The position numbers and the translations under genes were made by a program. Shown in pieces: positions 42,617-49,968 of a DNA stretch of 54,038 nt; positions within the stretch are counted from its first letter, which is position 1, and every line of letters starts with the position of its first letter. This DNA comes from Cyanothece sp. BG0011 (GTDB lineage Bacteria > Cyanobacteriota > Cyanobacteriia > Cyanobacteriales > Microcystaceae): positions 1 through 54,038 of the forward strand of contig NZ_PRLH01000049.1 of assembly GCF_003013815.1 (NCBI RefSeq), in the 5' to 3' direction. A model generated the notes under the pieces. It was not told the origin of the DNA, did no database searches, and saw only the letters and a list, made by a program, of their open reading frames with translations.

Positions 42617-42671
42617 AGGCGATCACATTTACGCTTCTGTAAATAATTAAGCGATCGCTATTTGAGTTTGA
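42617..42671. repeat. HIP1-based hairpin repeat, copy B
   Basis: GGCGATCACATTTAC, an inverted GTAAAT and a final GCGATCGC before TATTTGAGTTTGA match copy A (41819) over about 54 bp with scattered changes. One HIP1 octamer has changed from GCGATCGC to GCGATCAC. Confidence 0.7.
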
Positions 42672-42730
42672 CTATGAAAAAATTATCAATTCTTTGGTAA
42701 AATACCCCTATTCTTGAGCCATAACTGATC

Positions 42731-43849
42731 ATGACTATTCCTTCTCAACCCCAACCCTTAACCATTCCCCCTCGCTTATTAATGGGTCCTGGCCCGTCTA
42801 ATGCGAACCCCCGTATTTTATCGGCCATGAGTTTACCTGCAATCGGTCATCTTGATCCATTTTATCTAGAAATGATGGATCAGATCCAAGATTTATTACG
42901 GTATGTATGGCAAACTGAAAATGAGTTAACCATTTCTATTAGTGGCACAGGAAGCGCAGGAATGGAGGCCAGTTTAGCCAATGTAGTCGAACCTGGGGAT
43001 GTGGTATTAATAGGGGTTATGGGCTATTTTGGCCACCGTTTAGTGGATATGGCCACCCGTTATGGTGCAGATGTTAAAACAATAAGTAAACCTTGGGGTG
43101 AAAATTTTAGTTTAGCAGAATTAAAAGAAGCGATTGAAACCCATAAACCGGCTGTTTTAGGGTTAGTTAATGCGGAAACTTCTACGGGGGTAAGACAACC
43201 CTTAGAAGGGGTAGGAGAGTTGTGTCGAGACCATAATTGTTTATTATTAGTAGATGCTGTCACCAGTTTAGGGGGAGTTCCTTTTTATGCTGATCAATGG
43301 GGTGTGGATTTAGCCTATAGTTGTAGTCAAAAAGGGTTAGGGTGTCCTCCCGGACTGTCTCCCTTTACAATGAGCGATCGCGCTTTAGAAAAGTTGCAAA
43401 AACGCACAACTTCTGTGTCTAATTGGTATTTAGATATGAACCTCTTAAGTCAATATTGGGGAGAACCCAGAAAATATCATCATACTGCCCCTTGTAATAT
43501 GAATTATGGTTTAAGAGAAGCGTTAGCGTTAATTGTAGAAGAAGGGTTAGAAAATTGTTGGCAACGACATCAACAAAATGCAGAATTATTATGGGAAGGG
43601 TTAGAAAAATTAGGGTTAGTTTGTCATGTGGAAAAAGCGTTTCGTTTACCCACTTTAACCACTGTTCGTATTCCTGAAGGGGTTAATGGTAAAGCAGTTT
43701 CTAGTTATCTTTTAAAAGAGTATAATATCGAAATTGGTGGCGGTTTAGGTGAATTAGCTGGTAAGGTTTGGCGTATTGGTTTAATGGGTTATAATTCTCG
43801 TCCTGAGAATGTTTTATTATTGTTAGAAGCTTTGAGAAAAGTTTTATAA
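42731..43849 (+). CDS. Class V aminotransferase, alanine/serine-glyoxylate type
   Basis: This 372-aa PLP enzyme has the PLP lysine K201 in YSCSQKGLGCPPG and D175 in LLVDAVTSLGG. The N-terminal PPRLLMGPGPSNANPRIL and HLDPFYLEMMD are typical of alanine-glyoxylate/serine-glyoxylate aminotransferases. In cyanobacteria such an enzyme can turn photorespiratory glyoxylate into glycine; older annotations call relatives the small subunit of soluble hydrogenase. The exact amino donor is not visible. A copy of the dispersed hairpin repeat starts 25 bp after the stop. Confidence 0.87.
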   Translation: MTIPSQPQPLTIPPRLLMGPGPSNANPRILSAMSLPAIGHLDPFYLEMMDQIQDLLRYVWQTENELTISISGTGSAGMEASLANVVEPGDVVLIGVMGYFGHRLVDMATRYGADVKTISKPWGENFSLAELKEAIETHKPAVLGLVNAETSTGVRQPLEGVGELCRDHNCLLLVDAVTSLGGVPFYADQWGVDLAYSCSQKGLGCPPGLSPFTMSDRALEKLQKRTTSVSNWYLDMNLLSQYWGEPRKYHHTAPCNMNYGLREALALIVEEGLENCWQRHQQNAELLWEGLEKLGLVCHVEKAFRLPTLTTVRIPEGVNGKAVSSYLLKEYNIEIGGGLGELAGKVWRIGLMGYNSRPENVLLLLEALRKVL

Positions 43850-43873
43850 ATGTAGTTATAAAATATAAGCATG

Positions 43874-43938
43874 GTAGGGTGGGTAAATGAAAAACGTATC
43901 TTAGCTATTAATAATAGATGCAATGTTGCCCACCCTAC
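43874..43938. repeat. Dispersed hairpin repeat, copy 3
   Basis: Arms GTAGGGTGGGTAA (43874-43886) and TTGCCCACCCTAC (43926-43938) pair over 13 positions with one G-T-type mismatch. The arm sequence matches copies 1 and 2, but the loop differs. It sits between the aminotransferase and the MnmD-like gene. Confidence 0.75.
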
Positions 43939-44005
43939 AAAAATATCATAGATATGAGTAATTTGATAGAAGTACATTAGAAAAATACATAAAAAATAAT
44001 GATAA

Positions 44006-44872
44006 ATGATAGAAAATAAATTGACACCGAAAATAACCGATGATGGTTCTTATACCTTCTTTTCTGATGAATTTGAGGAATTATTTCACTCCCATTCAGG
44101 AGCAAAACAAGAAGCACAATATAAGTTTATTGAACCCTGTCAAATCAAAGAAAAAATAACCATTAAAAATACGATAAAAATCCTTGATGTTTGTTACGGA
44201 TTAGGGTATAATACAGCAACTTGCTTAGAAACAATTTGGGCGATTAATCCGAATATAAAAATAGAATTGTTTGCCTTAGAAAATGATATAAATGTCCCAT
44301 TACAAGCGATAGATGCAAATTTATTAAATAATTTTTCTCCATCTGTTATTGATGTATTAACAAGCTTAGCCAATAATTATAAAATTGAAACTAAAATCTT
44401 TAAAGGACAGTTATTACAAGGAGATGCAAGACAAACGATCCAAACAGTCATTAATCAAAACTTTCAAGCAGACGCGATTTTTTTAGATCCCTTTTCTCCT
44501 CCAAAATGTCCCCAACTCTGGACAGTAGAATTTATAAAATTAGTGTCTCAATGTTTAGGAAAAGAAGGATATTTAGCCACTTATTCCTGTGCAGCTTCAG
44601 TGAGAACTGCCCTACAATTAACAGGGTTAAAAATAGGCGCAACCCGAAGCATTGGCAGGCGATCGCCTGGTACCCTTGCAAACTGGAATAGTAATAATTT
44701 ATCCCCTTTATCCCAACAAGAAACAGAACATCTACAAACCCGTGCAGCCATTCCCTATCGAGATCCAACCCTAAAAGATACTGCCCAAAGTATTAAAAAA
44801 AGAAGACAAAAAGAACAAGATTGTAGTTCCTTAGAACCCAGTAGTCATTGGAAAAAAAGATGGTTTAATTAA
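44006..44872 (+). CDS. mnmD: MnmD-like tRNA 5-aminomethyl-2-thiouridine methyltransferase domain protein
   Basis: This 288-aa SAM-dependent methyltransferase of the DUF752/MnmC N-domain type opens with a substrate segment (DGSYTFFSDEFEELFHSHSG), which is characteristic. The SAM loop is ILDVCYGLGYNTA, followed by LLQGDARQ and AIFLDPFSPPKCPQLW. It should catalyse the final methylation of mnm5s2U34 in tRNA, as stand-alone MnmD does. The FAD-oxidase half of bifunctional MnmC is absent. It converges on the next gene, with 22 bp between the stops. Confidence 0.85.
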   Translation: MIENKLTPKITDDGSYTFFSDEFEELFHSHSGAKQEAQYKFIEPCQIKEKITIKNTIKILDVCYGLGYNTATCLETIWAINPNIKIELFALENDINVPLQAIDANLLNNFSPSVIDVLTSLANNYKIETKIFKGQLLQGDARQTIQTVINQNFQADAIFLDPFSPPKCPQLWTVEFIKLVSQCLGKEGYLATYSCAASVRTALQLTGLKIGATRSIGRRSPGTLANWNSNNLSPLSQQETEHLQTRAAIPYRDPTLKDTAQSIKKRRQKEQDCSSLEPSSHWKKRWFN

Positions 44873-44894
44873 TTAATAATTATCCCGATTTTAA

Positions 44895-45335
44895 CTACAA
44901 TGAAAAACGACGATTATTGTGATCGAACAGTTCAAAAACTTGACGGCAAAAACACTTAAATTTTTCAGCGATATCCGTAGCCGGTTGATAGTTACCTTCC
45001 AACTGCCAATTTTCCACTGTTGACAACCGCCATGCTTGTCCCTGATGATTAAAAGTAGTAATTTCTAATCCGATCAATTTTTGGGTTTTATCCACAGGAT
45101 CTTTATGGAACCTAATCTGCACTAATATACTACGACCTTGAAAACGAGGACTCCACCCAGGCAAATGAAAGCCAATATCAATGGAGTTGGGATCAACCCC
45201 TTCAAGGGTATCAGGGTCATTATTCCAGGGTCTAAGATCGGCTTTAGCATCAGGAAAATGGGTTTTAAATAAATGAACGATCGATGCAATTTTTGTTGAT
45301 ATCTCCAAACCTTGGGCTTTTTCTGATGCGTTCAT
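44895..45335 (-). CDS. Conserved cyanobacterial-type protein of unknown function
   Basis: This 146-aa soluble protein has an N-terminal helix (NASEKAQGLEISTKIASIVHLFKTHF) followed by a compact alpha-beta part (DIGFHLPGWSPRFQGRSILVQIRFH and RLSTVENWQLEGNYQP). I recognise no function. A strong AGGAGG ribosome-binding site sits at 45350-45355 on the plus-strand numbering, ahead of the ATG at 45335, so it is probably well translated. A perfect 16-bp palindrome lies 31 bp upstream and may be its operator. Confidence 0.72.
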   Translation of the reverse strand: MNASEKAQGLEISTKIASIVHLFKTHFPDAKADLRPWNNDPDTLEGVDPNSIDIGFHLPGWSPRFQGRSILVQIRFHKDPVDKTQKLIGLEITTFNHQGQAWRLSTVENWQLEGNYQPATDIAEKFKCFCRQVFELFDHNNRRFSL

Positions 45336-45366
45336 GTTGAGTATCCTCCTCGTTATGGGTCAAAAC

Positions 45367-45382
45367 TGCCGAAATTTCGGCA
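45367..45382. promoter_or_regulatory. Perfect 16-bp palindrome, candidate operator
   Basis: TGCCGAAATTTCGGCA is its own complement and sits 31 bp upstream of the minus-strand gene at 45335. The place and symmetry suggest binding by a dimeric regulator. There is no T-run, so it is not an ordinary terminator. No regulator can be named. Confidence 0.5.
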
Positions 45383-45540
45383 TTATGCGTTACGCTATGA
45401 CAATATTTTAGTCAGTTTTTCGATTACACAAGATAGCAAACTTGACAGTTTCGTGTATTTTTAGTTTAATAAATCCTTTTTTTCTTTTCAGCAAGGCAAG
45501 TCAGACTCAGTCCTGTTATGAAGTAGATAGTAAAGAAAAG

Positions 45541-45568
45541 CAGGGAGTAGGGAGCAGGGAGTAGGGAG
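45541..45568. repeat. Tandem heptamer repeat, four units
   Basis: Four 7-bp units alternate CAGGGAG and TAGGGAG. This is a short tandemly repeated heptamer of the type found between cyanobacterial genes; compare 6085 and 48846. Confidence 0.8.
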
Positions 45569-45677
45569 AGAAGGATTACTTTACTATCAAAAGTGGATTG
45601 GGTATCAATCGTGATTCTGAAATTCGCACTAACATGATGCTAGGTGTACAGAGCTATGATTGTTAGAGTCTTAAAAA

Positions 45678-46706
45678 ATGATGTTGCGTCGTTTCTTGAT
45701 TGTCCTCATAGGGTTAATTGTCCTTGCATTGGCTTTACCGGCTTTAACCCTTGATAATACTTCATCACAGAAAACCACCTTTGTGGCCTATGGTGATCTG
45801 CCTTATCGGGTGACTTTACCTGATGGTAGAACCGATGAAGACGTTCTTAAAGAAGATATTATACCTACTATTCAACAACGAGAAGATGTGGCCTTTGTGA
45901 TTCATGTCGGGGATCTCAGTCGTCCTGAATATGCGTGTCATGACGAGTTTCTCTACGAAGTTAAGGATCTTTGGGAAAACGAGATTCAAAAACCCGTTTT
46001 TTATACCCCAGGGGATAACGACTGGACCGACTGCGATCGCTCATATCTCCCCAACCCTCAAAGCGAGATAGAAAGACTCGCAGCCATTCGTCAGATATTC
46101 TTCAGTGAACCGAAATCCTTAGATCCTCAGTGGCAATATGAACAAAACAGCGATCTCCCTGAAGACGAACTTTGGATTTATAACGGCGTTCTCTTTGTCA
46201 CAGAACACATGGTGAGTACGGATAATGGTCGAGATGAGATTCTCATCGATGATCCTCAAACCGTTTTAGGGTTAGTTGAAAAACGAGATCAAGCCAATAA
46301 ACAATGGTTAGATCATGGGTTTGAAATAGCGAAAAGTAAGGAGATTAAAGCAGTTGTAATTGCCAGTCAGTTAGATCCTTTTGGTCCCGAAGATGGAGAA
46401 AATACTGCGTTTACTCGATGTACTAATAATGCCGCTTATAAAGGATTTTGTGAACAGGTGCAAACCTTTGCTATCAATGTAAAGAAACCCATGTTATTCG
46501 TTCATGGAGACACCAACGCCTATTGTTATGATCAACCCTTTGATGTAGAATTAGCCCCTAATATTTGGCGATTAAATGCCCCTGGAGACTTCAAATACAT
46601 TGATGCTTCTCTTATTACTTATGACCCGGCCAACCCAGAAAAACCGTTTGAGGTGACTGGGTTACTCTCAGGAGAATCTCCCCCAGATGTTTGTGACTAT
46701 AATTAA
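45678..46706 (+). CDS. Secreted or anchored metallophosphoesterase-like protein
   Basis: The 342-aa protein has an N-terminal hydrophobic segment (RFLIVLIGLIVLALALPAL, about 5-23) acting as a signal or anchor. Calcineurin-like motifs follow: D40 in AYGDLPY, D79 in HVGDLSRP, GDND at 112-115 and a later FVHGDTNAYCYD. Several paired cysteines suggest an extracytoplasmic place with disulfides. The substrate is unknown. The first ATG of an ATG-ATG pair is used. The glutaminase fusion gene starts 21-63 bp later, so the two may be co-transcribed. Confidence 0.75.
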   Translation: MMLRRFLIVLIGLIVLALALPALTLDNTSSQKTTFVAYGDLPYRVTLPDGRTDEDVLKEDIIPTIQQREDVAFVIHVGDLSRPEYACHDEFLYEVKDLWENEIQKPVFYTPGDNDWTDCDRSYLPNPQSEIERLAAIRQIFFSEPKSLDPQWQYEQNSDLPEDELWIYNGVLFVTEHMVSTDNGRDEILIDDPQTVLGLVEKRDQANKQWLDHGFEIAKSKEIKAVVIASQLDPFGPEDGENTAFTRCTNNAAYKGFCEQVQTFAINVKKPMLFVHGDTNAYCYDQPFDVELAPNIWRLNAPGDFKYIDASLITYDPANPEKPFEVTGLLSGESPPDVCDYN

Positions 46707-46769
46707 CCTAAAACAAAGACTTATAAGTTGATCACCCAAAGTCCTCAGATAATACAAACAATTAAATCC

Positions 46770-48629
46770 ATGAATCATATAAAACTTGATCACTTCAGTC
46801 AAGAAAATTCTCCTATTCTCACTTGTATTAAAGATATTTATGAACGCTATCAGCCTATCAATGACGGCAATGTAGCAACTTATATCCCAGAATTAGCTAA
46901 AGCGAACCCTGATCTTTTTGGCATTTGTATCACCACTCCCGATGGCCAAATTTATCAAGTGGGTGAGTCTCAAGATTGTTTTACCATTCAGTCCATTTCT
47001 AAACCCTTTGTCTATGGGTTAGCGTTAGCGGATCATGGAGTGGATAAAATCATGAGTAAAGTAGGGGTTGAACCCACCGGAGAAGCGTTTAACTCCATTG
47101 TCTTTGATGAAGAAAATAACCGTCCCTATAATCCGATGGTCAATGCAGGGGCGATCGCAACTACCGCTTTAGTTAAAGGGGACGGGTATGAACATCGATT
47201 TAACCGCATTTTAACCATGTTTGAAGGGTTCGCCGGCCGTTCTTTAACCGTCGATGAAGCGGTGTTTCAGTCCGAAAAGTCAACAGGCCACCGTAACCGG
47301 GCGATCGCCTATTTAGAGTTAAATGCAGGGATGTTAGAGGGCAACCTAGAGGAACATTTAGACCTCTATTTTCGCCAATGTTCTATCCTAGTAACGGCCC
47401 AAGATTTAGGGATTATGGCCGCCACGTTAGCCAATAATGGCATTAACCCTATCACAAAACAACAAGCGGTTAACCCAGAAGAAGTTCGCGCTATTCTCAG
47501 CGTCATGGCCAGTTGTGGAATGTATGATTTTTCGGGAGAATGGCTTTATCGCATCGGTTTACCAGCGAAAAGTGGAGTGGGAGGCGGTATTATTGCCGTT
47601 TTACCGGGTCAGTTTGGCATTGGAACTTTTTCCCCCCTTTTAGATCCTAGAGGAAATAGTGTGCGCGGGATTAAAGTTTGCGAGGAACTCTCCCAACGCT
47701 TCAAGTTTCATTTATTTGATAGTCATCCGGTGTCTCAAACCTGCGTTAGTCGCACCTATACCGGGGCGATGGTATCCTCAAAACGACAAAGACGAGGGTT
47801 ACAAAGGGATTTTTTAGACCAAGAAGGGGAGAAAATTTTAGTTTATGAACTGAAAGGGGATCTTTATTTTGCCACCCTAGAAAAGCTAACTCGTCAGTTA
47901 CAAAGTAATCAACAAACGGCTCAATTTATTATTCTAGATGGCCGCCGGGTGGGTAATGTTAATAGTAGCGCCATTACGTTACTATCAGAAATTAAACAAT
48001 GGGGTTTAAGTCAAGAAATTGCTTTGATGTTAACAGGATTTGAACATAAAACCATAGTACGTCTTCAAGACAATGGTTGGACAGATGAGATGTTTGTAGA
48101 CAATATTGATACGGCCTTAGAATGGTGTGAAAATTGTTTATTATCAGAACAGTATTACCAAGATATAACAGTTAAAGATAAGCTTTCATTAGAGGAGATG
48201 GATATTTTTAAAGCCTTTACTCCAGAAGAAATGACCGTACTTGCCCCTTTATTTTCTGAGGTTTCTTATCAAGCTAATGACTTTATTATTCGGGAAGGGG
48301 AAAAAAGCGATCGCCTATTTCTTTTAGCCAAAGGAATGGCAACGGTTTCTTTGCGACTGTCTCAAACCGAACAAAGAAAACGCTTAACCACTTATATTCC
48401 TGGGATTGCTTTTGGCGAATTAGCCCTTTTTGATATTAATGTCAGTCAAAGAACGGCTGATATTGTCGCAGATACGGAAGTCATTTGTTATGTTTTAGAA
48501 TTTGATAAGCTGAAAACTTTATTGAAGACAAAACCTGAAGTTTATATCAAGTTATTACAAACCTTTGGTAAAACCCTGGTTAATACTATTAAACGGGCAA
48601 CCTTAGAAATTCGTAGTTTATCAGTCTAA
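46770..48629 (+). CDS. glsA: Glutaminase A fused to a STAS domain and a cyclic-nucleotide-binding domain
   Basis: Numbering is from a TTG at 46728; I prefer the ATG at 46770 (residue 15, MNHIKLDHFS). Three domains follow in order. A complete serine-dependent glutaminase spans about 15-330, with S89xxK92 in FTIQSISKPF and NPMVNAGAI. A STAS-like domain spans about 370-465 (LVYELKGDLYFATL, RRVGNVNSSAITLL). A CNB domain spans about 490-633, with the phosphate cassette FGELALFDINVSQRTADIV keeping the Glu and Arg needed for cNMP binding. It should hydrolyse glutamine to glutamate and ammonia, perhaps gated by a cyclic nucleotide. A frameshifted nucleotide cyclase gene begins 1.3 kb downstream. Confidence 0.9.
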   Translation: MNHIKLDHFSQENSPILTCIKDIYERYQPINDGNVATYIPELAKANPDLFGICITTPDGQIYQVGESQDCFTIQSISKPFVYGLALADHGVDKIMSKVGVEPTGEAFNSIVFDEENNRPYNPMVNAGAIATTALVKGDGYEHRFNRILTMFEGFAGRSLTVDEAVFQSEKSTGHRNRAIAYLELNAGMLEGNLEEHLDLYFRQCSILVTAQDLGIMAATLANNGINPITKQQAVNPEEVRAILSVMASCGMYDFSGEWLYRIGLPAKSGVGGGIIAVLPGQFGIGTFSPLLDPRGNSVRGIKVCEELSQRFKFHLFDSHPVSQTCVSRTYTGAMVSSKRQRRGLQRDFLDQEGEKILVYELKGDLYFATLEKLTRQLQSNQQTAQFIILDGRRVGNVNSSAITLLSEIKQWGLSQEIALMLTGFEHKTIVRLQDNGWTDEMFVDNIDTALEWCENCLLSEQYYQDITVKDKLSLEEMDIFKAFTPEEMTVLAPLFSEVSYQANDFIIREGEKSDRLFLLAKGMATVSLRLSQTEQRKRLTTYIPGIAFGELALFDINVSQRTADIVADTEVICYVLEFDKLKTLLKTKPEVYIKLLQTFGKTLVNTIKRATLEIRSLSV

Positions 48630-48648
48630 TAATGATTGATTATAGTTG

Positions 48649-48676
48649 GTAGGGGCATAATATATTATGCCCCTAC
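48649..48676. repeat. 28-bp perfect palindrome GTAGGGGCATAATA and its complement
   Basis: The two 14-bp halves are exact complements, with no loop bases. It lies 20 bp after the glutaminase stop, so it may act as a terminator stem or be an insertion of a REP-like element. Related GTAGGGGC-type ends occur at 13580 and 33938. Confidence 0.75.
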
Positions 48677-48845
48677 ACCCTATTATATTAAGTCGAAAAG
48701 TTCTGTATAGGTTATAGTAATCCTTAAATCTAAAATAATAAATCAAATTAAAGTAGCGATTATAATCATCATAATTCTTCTAATCAAACCAACAATATTA
48801 ATCAAACCCTAAGTACCTGGACAAAAATAAACGTGACTGTCAAGT

Positions 48846-48924
48846 GAGCAGGGGAGCAGGGAGCAAAAGGAGCAGGGAGAGGTGCGACCCAAGGTGAGGT
48901 TCCCTCGCCATTGGAAAGCGCACC
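48846..48924. repeat. Degenerate heptamer tract joined to a GGTGCG/CGCACC hairpin
   Basis: Units like GAGCAGG repeat imperfectly from 48846 to about 48880. They run directly into GGTGCG (48881), which pairs with CGCACC (48919-48924). An inner pair, GGTGAGG and CCTCGCC, strengthens the stem. Confidence 0.65.
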
Positions 48925-49158
48925 TTAAGGGGTGACAGCTTGTTTATATTTCTTCTCTACAGTTGATTATATTTATGTCCGACTACTTACCTAAGTTAGA
49001 AACAACGTCTCGACTGAATGTGCTACTAAAAAAATAAGCTACTTTCATGATTTATCTGATTTAGAGTTACGTCAACTCATTGAGGTAGGATATTGAATTT
49101 TTGTTAAAAAAATTGACTTTTAAAAGAAACCTACTTATCTTATAGGGAGTCATTATAA

Positions 49159-49917
49159 TTGTTAAATATGAAAAAAAAATCAACGTTAACCTCTTCAAAA
49201 AAACTTAGTTTACTCCTATCTGTGATAAATTTAGGGGTTTTGTCTCCTTTATTACCGGTTTTATCTTCTCCTTTATTCAATGAGGTTATGATTAGTTTAG
49301 AATTTCCTGATACGGGGAATCGAGGCGCGCCGAAAAAAAGTGCAGGGGGAGGAACCCGAAGCGATGATCAAAATTGTTTAACCAATGAAGAAAATGAACC
49401 CCCTTTAGTCGCTTTGATGCCTAACCGAGAAAATAAGGCAAAAACAGCCAGCGATACCCCCACTTTTTATGGTTATATCCCCACCACCAACGCCACAGAA
49501 GGGGAATTTGTTTTAGTCGATGCTGATGGTAACGAAGTGTATTATACACAGTTTGATTTACCCTCAACCCCAGGCATTATTACATTAGAAATTCCTCAAA
49601 CAGTGGCTTTAAAACCGGGCAATTACACATGGTCATTGATGGTTATTTGTGATTCTCGTTATCGAAATCGAGATAAATATGTAGAGGGTTCTTTAGAATA
49701 TGTTGTCCTTACCGAAGACTTAGAAAATCAAATAAAAGATAAACCGTCCCTAGAAAAAGCCCAAGTTTACGCTGAGGAAAGTCTCTGGTTAGAAACCCTC
49801 GATACGGTAGCCAAAATCAAACAAGAAAACCCTCAAGAATGGCAGCAACTGTTAACTTCTGTGGGGTTAGAAATGTTAACAGAAATCCCCGTAGTTGAAA
49901 CAGTTAACCGTGACTGA
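49159..49917 (+). CDS. Secreted DUF928 protein
   Basis: This 252-aa protein has a basic start and hydrophobic stretch (about 14-38) ending in VLSS, a probable signal peptide. The DUF928 body follows: GNRGAPKKSAGGGTRS, CLTNEENEPPLVALMPNRE, TPTFYGYIPTT, GNYTWSLMVICDSRYRNRDKYVEG and SLWLETLDTVAKIKQ. DUF928 proteins are common in cyanobacteria, often next to CHASE2 cyclases or CHAT proteases. The TTG at 49159 is well spaced from GGGAG at 49145; the ATG at 49168 is an alternative. The cyclase gene starts 51 bp later. Confidence 0.87.
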   Translation: MLNMKKKSTLTSSKKLSLLLSVINLGVLSPLLPVLSSPLFNEVMISLEFPDTGNRGAPKKSAGGGTRSDDQNCLTNEENEPPLVALMPNRENKAKTASDTPTFYGYIPTTNATEGEFVLVDADGNEVYYTQFDLPSTPGIITLEIPQTVALKPGNYTWSLMVICDSRYRNRDKYVEGSLEYVVLTEDLENQIKDKPSLEKAQVYAEESLWLETLDTVAKIKQENPQEWQQLLTSVGLEMLTEIPVVETVNRD

Positions 49918-49968
49918 AAATCGGTAACTATTTTAAAATAAGCTAACAATTATCACATCAGTTTCAAT

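Larger units (their letters stand above)
45336..45677. other. 342-bp divergent spacer with palindrome and heptamer repeats
   Basis: This region separates the minus-strand unknown gene from the metallophosphoesterase. It holds a strong ribosome-binding site (45350), a perfect palindrome (45367), a 9-bp near-palindrome GCGTTACGC close behind it and a heptamer tract (45541). No gene was found. Confidence 0.55.
48630..49158. other. 529-bp repeat-rich spacer
   Basis: Just after the glutaminase gene lies a 28-bp perfect palindrome (48649). A degenerate heptamer tract (48846) and a GGTGCG/CGCACC hairpin (48881) follow. Near the end a short frame (about 49030-49095) reads FHDLSDLELRQLIEVGY then stops, possibly the tail of a decayed gene. 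No complete gene was found. Confidence 0.55.

Noticed and set aside
44006-44872. Bifunctional MnmC
   Set aside because: Only the methyltransferase half is present. The FAD-dependent oxidase domain is missing and the next gene is unrelated.
49030-49095. Small gene reading FHDLSDLELRQLIEVGY
   Set aside because: It has no start codon or ribosome-binding site and is too short. At most it is the tail of a decayed gene.
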